DNA from: Pseudonocardia xinjiangensis
GTDB lineage: Bacteria > Actinomycetota > Actinomycetes > Mycobacteriales > Pseudonocardiaceae
Direction of reading: 5' to 3'
Length of the DNA: 62,547 nt
NCBI RefSeq assembly: GCF_012911925.1
Contig: NZ_JAAXKY010000024.1
Coordinates: forward strand, 1 to 62,547
Part shown: positions 1 through 9,375 of the stretch, piece by piece
Position numbering within the stretch: the stretch's first letter is position 1
Layout: each line of letters begins with the position of its first letter
The notes under the pieces: model-generated
Databases searched by the model: none
Told to the model about the DNA's origin: nothing
Seen by the model: only the letters and a program-made list of their open reading frames with translations
Translations under genes and position numbers: made by a program

Positions 1-179
1 CTCCGGCCCCGGTCGGGGGAGCGGGTCACGGGCAGCGACAACGACGCTAGAGACGCGGGGGGTGCGGGGTAACTCGCGAATGACCGGGCCCGTCCGGAGG
101 CATGTCCCGACGCGCCTACGTCATTCGTCCCGGCCTTGCGGCCGGCTCCTCGAACACCGGGCGGAAGGACGCCACTTTG

Positions 180-2543
180 ATGGACGTCATGACGGAGGAC
201 AGGGTGTCGCGGCCCACGGGCAACCTGCCGACTCTGAACAGCAGGTTCATCGGGCGGAAGCCGGAGCTGGCCGAGGTCCGCCGGCTGCTGGGCTCCTCAC
301 GGCTGCTCACCCTGACCGGCCCGGGCGGCGTGGGGAAGACCCGGCTGGCCGTCGAGGCCGGGCTCCGGATTCGGCGCGCGTTCCCGGACGGGACGTGGCT
401 GGTCGACCTGGCCGCGATCGACGACGTGACCCGCCTCGCGGACGCGGTCGCGGCGGCGCTCGGCGTCGAGGAGCTCTCGGCGCGGGGGGCGAAGGAGCAG
501 GTGCGCGACTTCCTGGCCGACCGGCTGGCACTGGTGATTCTCGACAACTGCGAGCACCTGCGAGACGGGTGCGCCGAGCTCGTAGACCACATGCTGCGCA
601 TCGCGCCGCGCCTGCGGGTGGTGGCGACCAGCCGGCAGCCGCTCGAGATCGCGGGCGAGCACGTCCTGACGGTCGAGCCGCTGGCGTTCCCCGACGTGGA
701 CGGCGCCGTCGCGCTGGAGGACATGTCCAGATGCGACGCGGTCGCCCTGCTGATCGACCGGGCGACGGCTGTCCAGCCGTCGTTCGCCCTGCACTCCGGC
801 AACCGGGACGCGGTGGTGTCGCTGTGCGCTCGGCTGGACGGGCTGCCGCTCGCGATCGAGCTGGCGGCGAGCAGGTTGAGGTCGTTGTCGGTCGAGCAGG
901 TGGTCGCGAGGTTGGACGATCGCTTCGCGCTCCTCACGAGGGGCAACCCGCTCGCGTTGTCCAGGCAGCAGACCCTGCGCGCGCTCATCGACTGGAGCCA
1001 CGCCCTGTGCACCGAGGAGCAGCGGCTGCTGTGGGCGCGCCTGTCCGTGTTTCCGGGTGAGTTCGACCTCGAGGCCGTGGAGAACGTCTGCGGTGGCCCC
1101 GGCGTCGTCCCGGCAGCCGTGGTCGACCTGGTCGACGACCTGGTCGCGAGGTCCGTCGTCGTCGCCCGCCTCACCTCGCGGGGCGTCCGGTACCGGATGC
1201 TCGAGACCATTCGCCAGTACGGCGGCGAGATCCTGGCGGCCTCCGGGCAGGAGTGCGAGGTGCGTCGCCGGCACCGCGACCACTACGTCCGCACCGCCGC
1301 CGAGCTGTGCGAGCGCTGGTGCGGCCCGGACCAGTCGGACATCCTGACGAGGCTGCGGCTGGAGAACATCAACTTCGAGGCCGCGATGGACTTCTCGCTC
1401 GCCGAGCCGGGCGAGGAGGACGTGGCGCTGGAGCTGGTCTCCGCCTTGCGGTACCACTGGACCCTCGGCGGCTTCCTCGCCGCCGGCCACAGGCGCCTGG
1501 AGCAGGTCCTGCGCGCCGCGCATCACCCGACTCGGGCTCGGGGGGACGCGCTCTGGGTGGCGGCCTGGGTCGCGCTCCTGGTCGGGCAACGCGATACCGC
1601 AGCAGCCCGGGTCGAGGAGTGCGAACAGCTCGCACGGGACCTCGACGACGAGCACCTGCAGGCGTACGGCCATCTCCTGCGCGGAAGCATCGGCCTGTTC
1701 AGCGGCGACCTCACGTCGGCGGCCGAGCAGTTCGACAGGGGCATCTCGCTCATGCGCCGGTGCGGGGACACGGCGGCCGTGCTGTGGGGGTCGTTCCAGT
1801 ACAGCCTGGTCCTCTCCCACACGGGGGACCACGCCGCCGCGCAGGAGCGGTGTGAGGAATCCATCCGGCTCGCGCGGCGCCACGGTGAGGAGTGGGCGCA
1901 GGGAGCGGCGATGTGGGCGCAGGCGTTCGACCGCTGGCGCAGCGGTGACGTCGGCGGTGACCTCGACGGGAGCGCGGAGGCCCAGGCGCGCCGGGCACTC
2001 GCGATGACGCCCAACGCCAACCTCGTCAGCACCGTGCTGACCGTGGAACTGCTCGCCTGGATCGCCGCGTCCCGGCAGCGTCCCGAGGAGGCCGCCCGCC
2101 TGCTGGGCGCGAGTGCCGCGATGTGGGAGTCCTTCGGTGCCGACATCGCCGCCTTCGGCCCGGACTTCGCCGAGCACTCCGCCGCCTGCCGGGAGACAGT
2201 GATCACGCACCTCGGCAGCCCGCTGTTCGACACGCTGTTCGTCGACGGCCGGGTGCGCTGGCAGGACCTCCTCAGGAGTGGGGAGACCGGTCCGGCCGGT
2301 GCGCGGAAGCCCGCCCTGCCGGACGGACCGGTCCTGACCCGACGGGAGGGCGAGGTCGCGGGACTGATCGCGAGGGGCCTGACGAACAAGGCGATCGCCG
2401 CGAAGCTGCTGCTGTCCCGCCGCACGGTGGAGGGACACGTGGCGAGGCTCTTCACCAAGATCAACGTCTCCAACCGGGCGCAGGTGGCGACCTGGGTCAC
2501 CCAGAACGCCCACGGGCGGCCCGAGGTCACCGGCGGCGCGTGA
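180..2543 (+). CDS. LuxR-family transcriptional regulator with N-terminal NB-ARC-type ATPase
   Basis: This is a large signal-transducing regulator of about 787 residues. A P-loop GPGGVGKT lies near residues 47-54, followed by an AAA/NB-ARC-like region with ILDNCEH (Walker B-like) and a GLPLAIELAA motif. A TPR-like helical middle follows. A LuxR/GerE helix-turn-helix (LTRREGEV...LTNKAIA...RRTVEGHV) fills the last 60 residues. It has the AfsR/MalT-like layout without a SARP domain. I chose the ATG at 180 because GGAAGG stands about 11 bases upstream; ATG 102 is in frame but has no homology-like sequence after it. The alcohol dehydrogenase gene starts 104 bases downstream in the same direction, so it is a plausible target. 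Function family is sure, the ligand and regulon unknown. Confidence 0.9.
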   Translation: MDVMTEDRVSRPTGNLPTLNSRFIGRKPELAEVRRLLGSSRLLTLTGPGGVGKTRLAVEAGLRIRRAFPDGTWLVDLAAIDDVTRLADAVAAALGVEELSARGAKEQVRDFLADRLALVILDNCEHLRDGCAELVDHMLRIAPRLRVVATSRQPLEIAGEHVLTVEPLAFPDVDGAVALEDMSRCDAVALLIDRATAVQPSFALHSGNRDAVVSLCARLDGLPLAIELAASRLRSLSVEQVVARLDDRFALLTRGNPLALSRQQTLRALIDWSHALCTEEQRLLWARLSVFPGEFDLEAVENVCGGPGVVPAAVVDLVDDLVARSVVVARLTSRGVRYRMLETIRQYGGEILAASGQECEVRRRHRDHYVRTAAELCERWCGPDQSDILTRLRLENINFEAAMDFSLAEPGEEDVALELVSALRYHWTLGGFLAAGHRRLEQVLRAAHHPTRARGDALWVAAWVALLVGQRDTAAARVEECEQLARDLDDEHLQAYGHLLRGSIGLFSGDLTSAAEQFDRGISLMRRCGDTAAVLWGSFQYSLVLSHTGDHAAAQERCEESIRLARRHGEEWAQGAAMWAQAFDRWRSGDVGGDLDGSAEAQARRALAMTPNANLVSTVLTVELLAWIAASRQRPEEAARLLGASAAMWESFGADIAAFGPDFAEHSAACRETVITHLGSPLFDTLFVDGRVRWQDLLRSGETGPAGARKPALPDGPVLTRREGEVAGLIARGLTNKAIAAKLLLSRRTVEGHVARLFTKINVSNRAQVATWVTQNAHGRPEVTGGA

Positions 2544-2647
2544 GCCGCGGCGGGCGGAATCGGGTAGCGGTGAGGTGTTCTTCCCCTACCCGCCTCCCAC
2601 CCCGGCCGCCCAGACTCCCTTGCATCGACGAGCACCAAGGGGAGCCG

Positions 2648-3763
2648 ATGAAGACAACCGCTGCCGTCGCGGTCGGGCCGGGCCAGCCGTTCGAACTCCG
2701 AGACCTCGAGCTCGACGATCTCGCGCCCACCGAGGTCAGGGTGGCGCTGGTCGCCACCGGCGTGTGCCACACCGACGCCGTCGTCCGGGACCAGGTCTAT
2801 CCCACCCCGCTGCCCGCCGTGCTGGGCCACGAAGGTGCCGGTGTCGTCGAGGCGGTGGGACCTGCGGTGACGTCGGTCCGGCCCGGCGACCACGTGATCC
2901 TGACCGTCAACAGCTGCGGCCGGTGCACGCAGTGCCTGACGGGTTCCCCCATGTACTGCGTCGACTGCTACCCCCTGAACTTCGGTGGCAGGAGGCCGGA
3001 CGGCAGCACCACGCTGACGGACGGCGGGCAGGAGATCTCCTCGCCGTTCTTCGGGCAGTCGTCGTTCGCGACGCACGCCAACGTCGCCGAACGCTCCGTC
3101 GTCAAGGTCGACGACGACGTCCCGCTCGAGCTCGCCGGGCCTCTCGGTTGCGGGCTCATGACGGGCGCGGGAGCAGTGCTGAACTCGTTGCGTCCCCGCG
3201 CCGGCTCGTCGATCGCGATCTTCGGCGCCGGGGCGGTCGGGTCCGCCGCGATCCTGGCGGCCCTCGTGGCCGGCTGCACCACCGTCGTCGCGGTGGACAT
3301 CCACGAGTCCCGGCTGGGGATGGCCACGGAGCTCGGCGCGACGCACGTCGTCGACAGCAGCAAGGGCTCGCCGGTGGACGCCGTCATGGAGATCACCGGC
3401 GGGCGCGGGGTGGACGTGGCGCTGGACGCGACGGGCGTGCCGTCCGTGCTGCGCCAGGCCGCGGACTCACTGGCGATCCGGGGCACGGTCGGTCTCGTCG
3501 GTGCGGCCGCTCCCGGCACCGAGGTGAGCTTTGAGACCGGTCTGTCCATTACGCGCGGGTGGTCGCTCAAGATGATCATCGAAGGCGACTCGGTGCCGCA
3601 GGACTTCGTCCCGCGTCTGGTGCAGCTGTGGCGCCAGGGACGCTTCCCGTTCGAGAAGCTGATCAGGTCCTATCCGTTCGAGCAGATCAACGAGGCGTTC
3701 GCCGACTCCGAGGCCGCCAGGACGATCAAGCCCGTCCTGCTCTTCCCCCGGAGGTCGCAGTGA
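2648..3763 (+). CDS. Zinc-dependent NAD(P) alcohol dehydrogenase (MDR family, aryl-alcohol type)
   Basis: The 371-residue protein is a medium-chain dehydrogenase that oxidises alcohols to aldehydes with NAD. Catalytic zinc ligands are visible at Cys40 (VCHTD) and His61 (LGHEGAG). Four structural-zinc cysteines lie at 90, 93, 96 and 104. The Rossmann motif GAGAVG sits near residue 195, and an acidic residue at the end of the following strand (VAVDIHE) favours NAD. Together with the GHEGAG and PLGCG segments this resembles aryl-alcohol dehydrogenases and class III-like ADHs. The start follows AAGGGGAG at 4 bases spacing. The much longer in-frame extension upstream overlaps the regulator gene and is not used. 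The substrate cannot be read from the sequence. Confidence 0.92.
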   Translation: MKTTAAVAVGPGQPFELRDLELDDLAPTEVRVALVATGVCHTDAVVRDQVYPTPLPAVLGHEGAGVVEAVGPAVTSVRPGDHVILTVNSCGRCTQCLTGSPMYCVDCYPLNFGGRRPDGSTTLTDGGQEISSPFFGQSSFATHANVAERSVVKVDDDVPLELAGPLGCGLMTGAGAVLNSLRPRAGSSIAIFGAGAVGSAAILAALVAGCTTVVAVDIHESRLGMATELGATHVVDSSKGSPVDAVMEITGGRGVDVALDATGVPSVLRQAADSLAIRGTVGLVGAAAPGTEVSFETGLSITRGWSLKMIIEGDSVPQDFVPRLVQLWRQGRFPFEKLIRSYPFEQINEAFADSEAARTIKPVLLFPRRSQ

Positions 3764-3786
3764 TCGGGTCCGCTGCAGCTTGATTA

Positions 3787-3807
3787 AATACGGAGCAGGT
3801 CCGTATT
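3787..3807. promoter_or_regulatory. TetR-type operator, perfect inverted repeat
   Basis: AATACGGA and TCCGTATT form a perfect 8-base inverted repeat around a 5-base spacer. It ends 9 bases before the GTG start of the TetR gene at 3817 and lies in an AT-rich island (TTAAATA just before it). Its size and place are those of an autoregulatory TetR operator. Binding is inferred. Confidence 0.7.
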
Positions 3808-3816
3808 GTATGTCGT

Positions 3817-4428
3817 GTGAGCAGTCCTGAGCCGGCTCCTGGCCGCCCCCGGAGCAGGGAGGCCGACGCCGCCATCCTGACCGCTGCCCTGGAGCTGTTG
3901 GTCGAGCGCGGCGTGGAGGCCACCAGCATCGAGCAGGTCGCCCGGCGTGCGGGAGTCACCCGGGCCACCGTGTACCGGCGCTTCCCGGACAAGACCAGGC
4001 TGCTCATCGCCACGATCGAGGCCGCCTACGGCGATCCCCCGCCCCGACCCGAGATCCGCGACGTCGAACATCTGCTGGCCGGCTGGGCGCACGTCCTCGC
4101 CGATCCGCACCAACGCCGTCTGCTGCGGCGCCTCTACGGCACGATCGAGGACCACCCCGAGCTCGCCCGGACCTACTTCGACCAGTTCGGCAAAGATCGG
4201 GATCGAGCTCGTCGAGACGCGCTCGAGCAGGCTCGGGAACGCGGGCAGCTGCCCCCCGACACCGACCCGGACGTCCTGCTGGACATGCTCACCGGAGCGG
4301 TCTGGCAACACCTCGCGACCCGCCCGGACACCACCGGCCCGGCCGACGTCGAACACTTCCTCCGCGCCGTACTACGCCAGGCCGGCTACCGGCCCGACGC
4401 GAACACACGACAAAGGAACCGACCATGA
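3817..4428 (+). CDS. TetR/AcrR family transcriptional regulator
   Basis: This is a 203-residue DNA-binding repressor. The N-terminal helix-turn-helix (about residues 18-65) has the typical ILTAALELLVERGVEAT, VARRAGVTRATVYRRF and PDKTRLL segments. The C-terminal ligand domain is helical, with a TetR_C-like half rich in Arg and Asp. The GTG start is taken because it begins just after the palindrome at 3787-3807, which probably is its own operator. The next gene, a small membrane protein, starts in a 4-base ATGA overlap with its stop, so both are one operon and probably share control. The ligand is unknown. Confidence 0.9.
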   Translation: MSSPEPAPGRPRSREADAAILTAALELLVERGVEATSIEQVARRAGVTRATVYRRFPDKTRLLIATIEAAYGDPPPRPEIRDVEHLLAGWAHVLADPHQRRLLRRLYGTIEDHPELARTYFDQFGKDRDRARRDALEQARERGQLPPDTDPDVLLDMLTGAVWQHLATRPDTTGPADVEHFLRAVLRQAGYRPDANTRQRNRP

Positions 4429-4895
4429 AGCCAGCCAGCGTCGAGGCGCAGCTACGCACCCGGGCGTTCGCCCGCGTCCTCGGGCCCTACATCGCAACCG
4501 TCACCGCTGTTCTCGCGATCCGCCTGCCCGAGATGATGGGGCTGGCCACCAACTTGTTCGCAGAACCCGTACTGGCCGGGATGCTCGGGGCCCTGATGCT
4601 GGGCGGAGGACTGGTCATCATCGGCGGACACCGCAGCTGGCGTGGCCCCCTCGCGATGACGGTGTCGCTGTTCGGCTGGTTCGTCGCCCTGCGGGGGCTG
4701 CTCCTCCTTGCCACCCCCACGGTGATCCGCTCAGGCGTCGAGGCCACCGCGCTCTCGCCGACCGCGACGACCCTGGCCCGCGTGTTCTTCGGTGCCCTGG
4801 CCGTCGTCGGTCTCCTGCTGACCTACGCCGGCTGGTTCACCGAGCCGGTCGAAGCGCGACCGGCGGTGCCCCCGACCACGGCGAGCGTCGCGTGA
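4425..4895 (+). CDS. Small four-helix integral membrane protein of unknown function
   Basis: The 156-residue protein has about four hydrophobic segments (near residues 20-40, 45-65, 75-95 and 120-142) separated by short polar loops, and a Pro/Thr-rich C-tail. I do not recognise the family. Translation is coupled to the TetR gene through an ATGA overlap, so it is probably the target or partner of that regulator. A role in efflux or membrane stress is only a guess based on this pairing. Confidence 0.8.
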   Translation: MKPASVEAQLRTRAFARVLGPYIATVTAVLAIRLPEMMGLATNLFAEPVLAGMLGALMLGGGLVIIGGHRSWRGPLAMTVSLFGWFVALRGLLLLATPTVIRSGVEATALSPTATTLARVFFGALAVVGLLLTYAGWFTEPVEARPAVPPTTASVA

Positions 4896-4951
4896 GAAGG
4901 ACGCCCCATGGCTCGTCGTGCTGGCGCCGGCCCGGGCCGGTCCATGATTCA

Positions 4952-4991
4952 GATCTTGGATGCCGATAGCGAGCAGCGCGACCTGCATGTG
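4952..4991 (-). repeat. Copy A of a 40-base dispersed repeat
   Basis: These 40 bases match 35961-36000 with four differences, and the last 33 bases differ at only two. Read on the minus strand both copies encode nearly the same peptide (HMQVAL-L/R-A-I/T-GI). Copy B then hits a stop while copy A reads on. It lies in the gap between the membrane-protein gene and the stop of the methyltransferase gene. It is probably the tail of a lost duplicated gene or mobile element; I cannot name it. Confidence 0.6.
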
Positions 4992-5031
4992 CCGGCCCGA
5001 CCACGAATCCGGTCTGCCCGAGACGGCGGGT

Positions 5032-5907
5032 TCATCTCCCCAAGGTGCCGGTGATGTACCTGCCACCGAACAGCTGAGACTCGACCCCGCCGAGAGGGCG
5101 CTCGTACCGGTCGGAAAGCTCGAAAATCGACTCGGTGGTCGTCCGCCAGCCCAGGCTGGACAAGTACTCGTCCGGGCTCTTCTTCGATCCACCCGCGAAC
5201 AGTGCTCCCGTGTCGATTCCGCGGTCGTCCGCCCCTTCGGCGACTTTGGGATCGTCGAAAACGGCCTGTGCATTGTCGAAGTGCTCGATGCCGACGGTGC
5301 TGCCGGGCCCGGAAAGCTCATGGATGGCGTCGATCAGCCGCGTGATCGCCTCGTCCGGTAGATAGGGCAATAAGCCCTCCGCCAGCCATGCCGTCGGCCG
5401 CGCCGAGTCGAACCCCGCCCCTCGCAGGGCGGTGACCCAGTCGTCGCGCAGATCGACCGGGACCAGGCGGCGCGCACTGGCCGGTCGCGCACCAAGACCG
5501 GCGAGCACCTGGTCCTTGAACTCCAGTACGCGTGGCTGGTCGATCTCGTAGACCGTGGTCCCGGACGGCCAATCCAGGCGGAAGGCCCGGCAGTCCAGGC
5601 CGGCGGCCAGGATCACCACCTGGCGCAACCCGGCGGCCGTGGCGGAGAAGAAATAGTCGTCGAAGAACTTCGACCGTAAGGCCAGGAGGCGGGACAACGG
5701 CCCCCAGGTGTGGTCATCCGCGGGAATGTCGTCGGCACGCGTAGGTATCGGGCGCGGCGGGCTCGCGGCTTCGACAAAGGCGGCCGCGAACGGATCCCGA
5801 ATGAGACCGTCTGCCCGGCTGGTGTCCACGGCGCGCGCGGCCGCCACCGACAGTGCGGTAATTCCGACTCCCGAAACGATGTCCCAGTCCTGCTGTTCGC
5901 CAGTCAT
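5032..5907 (-). CDS. Class I SAM-dependent methyltransferase (TIGR00027 / leucine carboxyl methyltransferase-like)
   Basis: The 291-residue protein belongs to the actinobacterial family of putative O-methyltransferases related to leucine carboxyl methyltransferase. It opens with a segment ending in RADGLIRDPFA, which is typical of the family. It carries the SAM-binding motif VILAAGLDCRAFRL, the YEIDQP acidic residue of motif II, and a DDWVTALRGAGFD...WLAEGLLPYL segment. The ATG at 5907 has GAGAGG 10 bases upstream and is preferred over a GTG six codons earlier. It is transcribed alone and opposite to its left neighbour. The methyl acceptor is unknown. Confidence 0.9.
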   Translation of the reverse strand: MTGEQQDWDIVSGVGITALSVAAARAVDTSRADGLIRDPFAAAFVEAASPPRPIPTRADDIPADDHTWGPLSRLLALRSKFFDDYFFSATAAGLRQVVILAAGLDCRAFRLDWPSGTTVYEIDQPRVLEFKDQVLAGLGARPASARRLVPVDLRDDWVTALRGAGFDSARPTAWLAEGLLPYLPDEAITRLIDAIHELSGPGSTVGIEHFDNAQAVFDDPKVAEGADDRGIDTGALFAGGSKKSPDEYLSSLGWRTTTESIFELSDRYERPLGGVESQLFGGRYITGTLGR

Positions 5908-6090
5908 CGACAACCGACCTCTCACTGAGTAAGCGCTGGACGTCAGCCTACGCGTACTTGATCGAAGAACGATTGAGCGTGAATGTCGGAATTGCGCTGA
6001 ACTGCGCCGATCCGTCCGGTATGGACCTGAGATGTCGGCGCGTCACAGCGCGCAGCGTGAGCAACACCACCGCCTCAACCGGCAGAGGCA

Positions 6091-7600
6091 TCAAGCGCGA
6101 GTAGTGATCTCTTGCATCTCCCTGGCGGGGTTCCCCGCCCAGCGGGCGCGCTGAGGAATCTCCTCGCCCTTCATGAGGAAGGCGTCGGGAGCGAGTTCTG
6201 AACCGTCGCCCATCGTCACGCCGTAGTGGACCAAGGAGCTGGTGCCGAGGGTGCAGCCGGCGCCGATCGTGATGCGGTCGGACTTGAAGGCTCCGTCCTC
6301 CTGCGAGTGGCACTGGATCCGGCTCCCCGCGTTCAGTGTGCAGTGGTCTCCGAGGGTCACCGTCGTCTTCTCGATGATGCTGCAGCCGTCGTCGAAGACG
6401 CGCTTTCCATCCGGACGCCCAGCAGCCGCCAGGCCAGGTTCTTGAACGGAGTGCTGTCCAGGATCTTCGGCTGCGCGCTGAGCTTCCAGTAGCGCTCGTG
6501 CCACCAGAAGTACGGATCGTAGATCGAGCAGTACCGGGGCTCGAGGTTCTTGAATCCCGCGACGAGACGCTCGGCCAGTACGACGTAGAAGACGCTGAAC
6601 ACGACGGCAAGGACGGGCACCGGCGGCGATGGACGACGCACCGAGCAAGGGGTAGAGGTCCACGGCACCCAGGACGAACAGGGTGACCACGAAGACATTG
6701 AACCAGCGCACCAGCAGATAGATGCCCATGCTGACGACGTTGTACCTGTTCTTCGGGGCGAGCTTGCCGGGCAACTCGCCGGCGGTGGTGAGGTCGAGTC
6801 TGGTGGCCGATGAGCAGCGCGCCGAAGAGGAGCACGGCGGAGATGATCAGGGCGTGGAGGTAGAAGTCCCAGCTCGTGAAGACCATGGGCCCGGGATCCA
6901 GCAGCGCGTTGAGCTGTGGGACCTCGGCGAGCAGGAAACCCAGGCCGCTGATCACCGAAGGCGTGAGCACGAGTAGTCCGCTGAGCACCTGCAGGACGCC
7001 TTCAACAGGACCGGAAGAATGCACACACCAACCATGGCGGCGCTCCCGAACACAAGCGACCGCAGATAGAGGTCGAGCACCCCCGATGCGCCGGAGATCC
7101 ACACGTATCCGCGCTCGGTGACGAGCGCGGCGAGGTAGGTGTACGCGAGGAAGGTCAGGAGTTGCAGCGCTGCACAGAGGACGTACTCGCCCCTGCCGGC
7201 CACCTTCGCCACCTCGACCGGAGCAGGCGTGGACGCCTGGACCGGGGCGGGTTCGTCGTCGCTCGCGAGCGCCCTCGCCAGAGTGCCGATCGTCGGGTGC
7301 TGGTAGATGTCCTTCATCGACACCGGCGGCAGATCCGCACGCTTCCGGGCTCGTGCGCAGAATCGGGCCATGACCATCGAGTCGGTACCCAGGTCGGCGA
7401 AGAAATGGCTGTCGACGGACACCCGGTCCAGCCCCGCGACGTCGGCCAGCACCTCGGCGAAGAGCTGCTCGGTGGCGGTCCTCGGGCCGCCGTACTCGCG
7501 CCGGCCGGCGGGAGACTCAGCCTTGTCGGCCGTCAGGACCTCGACGGGTTTCCCACAACGTGAGCCTTCCCTGCACCATGACGGGGGTTTTTTCGATCTA
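6091..7600 (-). pseudogene. Decayed polyamino-acid-synthetase-like gene (carrier domain, membrane and LbH parts)
   Basis: Read from 7600 leftwards, three minus-strand frames must be joined to follow one protein. First comes a phosphopantetheine carrier domain (FFADLGTDSMVMARF, with Ser in DSM), then transmembrane segments, then a hexapeptide-repeat region ending in LVHYGVTMGDGSELAP and GEEIP. The frame changes about four times (near 7010, 6790, 6640 and 6400). The order is the same as the second half of the intact NRPS at 41302-45309, but the adenylation domain is missing. I see no convincing start. It is either a true pseudogene or a region of poor sequence quality. Confidence 0.75.
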
Positions 7601-7906
7601 TTGCCAGAAGTGTGCGACATGCGCGTCGGGATGCAGTAGATAACCGGTGAGAAGCTTTCGTTGGCGTGACGAAAGGTGCTCTTCGCTCCCACTTCATGCG
7701 TTGTTGGGTAACCTGTGTCTCGGAGCTGTAACTGGATCCGCGCTGGCGCTACAGGGAGCACAACGCGCGCGGCCGACATGTCAGGTTAGGCACGTGCGCT
7801 GCCGCGCGGCAAGGGTAATATCGAAGGTTAAATTCTTTTTGCCAAACGTTGGCAAGACCTTTGTAGATCATTTGTCAGTCAAACGGCGCACAGTTTCCCT
7901 ATCCTG
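7601..7906. other. Intergenic region between divergent decayed synthetase and response regulator
   Basis: These 306 bases hold no gene I can support. They are more AT-rich than the surroundings, especially 7810-7900, which is expected for promoters of the divergent genes. The only clear structure is the inverted repeat at 7839-7855. Confidence 0.6.
7839..7855. promoter_or_regulatory. Inverted repeat TTGCCAA-ACG-TTGGCAA, candidate operator
   Basis: A perfect 7-base inverted repeat with a 3-base spacer lies 51 bases before the response regulator start, in AT-rich DNA. Size and place fit a repressor or activator site. The protein that binds it is not known. Confidence 0.5.
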
Positions 7907-8608
7907 ATGCGCATGGGACTTCTCCTGCTGGTGGAGGACGACGAGACGATCGGCACCGTGCTCGAGTCCAGCTTGCGAGCCCACGGATACCACGTCCTAT
8001 GGCACCGCACGGGGCGAGCGGCTCTCCGTGCGTCGACACTCTCCGAAGTTGATTTCGTCCTGCTCGACCTGGGACTTCCTGACCTCGACGGGTTGGAGGT
8101 CTGCCGGCAGATGCGGACTGCCCAGCCGAGAGCGGTCGTGGTGGTCCTCACTGCCCGCGACAGCGAGATGGATGTCGTCGTGGCGCTGGAAGCCGGCGCG
8201 GACGACTACCTCACCAAGCCGATGCGGTTGACGGAGCTGCACGCCCGGATCCGGGCGCACCTGCGGCGCGGAGGACCAGCGGCGAGGACGCCCTTGCAGG
8301 CCTCGATCGGCGATCTCACCGTTGATTCCGTCAGCCGGATGGTGACAGTAGGCGGACGCGAAGTGACACTGCGAACCAAGGAGTTCGATCTGCTGGCTCG
8401 CCTGGCCGCCGAGCCGAACTCGGCCGTCAGCAGGGAGGCGCTGATGGCCGACGTGTGGGACACGAACTGGGTCGGCTCAACCAAGACGCTTGACGTCCAC
8501 GTCGCCGCGCTGCGCCGCCGCCTCGCGGAGCACTCCACCGCCGACTCCGTCCCACGGATCATCACCTTGCGGGGTTTCGGCTACCGGCTGGAGACGCCAT
8601 CCACATGA
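7907..8608 (+). CDS. OmpR-family response regulator (orphan)
   Basis: This is a 233-residue two-component response regulator. The receiver domain has the acidic pocket (Glu10, Asp11, Asp12), phosphoacceptor Asp54 (LLDLGLPDLDG), switch Thr82 and invariant Lys104 (TKP). The C-terminal winged-helix domain shows LRTKEFDLLARLA, AVSREALMADVW and the end ITLRGFGYRLE. All activation residues are present, so it should be phosphorylated normally. No histidine kinase gene lies beside it. An alternative start at the second ATG (7913) would shorten it by two residues. Confidence 0.93.
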   Translation: MRMGLLLLVEDDETIGTVLESSLRAHGYHVLWHRTGRAALRASTLSEVDFVLLDLGLPDLDGLEVCRQMRTAQPRAVVVVLTARDSEMDVVVALEAGADDYLTKPMRLTELHARIRAHLRRGGPAARTPLQASIGDLTVDSVSRMVTVGGREVTLRTKEFDLLARLAAEPNSAVSREALMADVWDTNWVGSTKTLDVHVAALRRRLAEHSTADSVPRIITLRGFGYRLETPST

Positions 8609-8846
8609 GGGTGGGTCGACTCGGGGCCTCTGGCGCCTGCGAGCCCACCGCCGGGCGAGGTTTTTACCTTCCTCTGGCCCTCTGCTGTGCCTCCACTTGC
8701 GGTCGGGTGCTTAGCCTTCACAACAACCTTCACGCACGCCAGCAGGCTCGCCACCGAGGGCACGGCAACCACGCGGCAGCGACCAGCCCCAGCCGCGACC
8801 GGTTGACGACTCCCGCGGCACGGCAACGGCCCACAGGAGGATCACC

Positions 8847-9347
8847 GTGGACGTTCGTTCTGGTGTAGGCGATCTCATCGCCCGAGACGTTGTGCTGGAC
8901 GCAGTCCGCGTAACCCACACAGACCGTGGAGGGATCGACCTCGCCTCGACGACGAGCCGGTTCGGAGCCTGTTCCATCGTGATGGAATGGTCGGTGAATG
9001 ATCAAAGTGGCGCTCCCGCCGGCTCGCACCTGTTGACGGTGTGGGCCAACTTGCCCCGGCAACGCTCGAGCGAACACCTGTTCCTCGACTTCCTGTTGCA
9101 ACGGGTGCGGGAGGTCCTGCTGGCGGGCGCAGCGGATGGCTCGATCATCAGCATGTACCGGGGGACGTCACGCGGCGTCGTGGCAAGTAGCGTCGAGACG
9201 ATCTCCAAGCACAACAAGTTCGAGGTCACCCCCCAGCAGCCCCGCCGCGCGGGGATGGCGCTGCTGAACCTGGCACCGTGGGAAGGTGCGGATTCCGACG
9301 CACCTCGGTACGGCGCGCGGAGCGGCGCTGCGCAGACCCCGAACTGA
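8847..9347 (+). CDS. Hypothetical protein, 166 residues
   Basis: I do not recognise the family. The GTG start has a strong AGGAGG 8 bases upstream, and codon use fits a real gene. The protein looks soluble, with beta-rich segments (FGACSIVMEWSV, GSHLLTVWANLP) followed by an amphipathic helix (FLDFLLQRVREVLLAG). The last 20 residues are low-complexity and overlap the broken LuxR fragment, so the true C-terminus may have been changed by the same rearrangement. The gene follows the response regulator by 238 bases in the same direction. Confidence 0.6.
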   Translation: MDVRSGVGDLIARDVVLDAVRVTHTDRGGIDLASTTSRFGACSIVMEWSVNDQSGAPAGSHLLTVWANLPRQRSSEHLFLDFLLQRVREVLLAGAADGSIISMYRGTSRGVVASSVETISKHNKFEVTPQQPRRAGMALLNLAPWEGADSDAPRYGARSGAAQTPN

Positions 9348-9375
9348 CCACCACTCGCACGACGGGTCCGCACGC

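Noticed and set aside
297..2513. Open frame of 738 codons opposite the first regulator
   Set aside because: It has no homology-like motifs and mirrors the codon bias of the LuxR-type gene.
2123..2647. N-terminal extension of the alcohol dehydrogenase
   Set aside because: The in-frame part overlaps the regulator gene in another frame and is Arg/Gly-rich; the ATG at 2648 with AAGGGGAG starts the conserved protein.
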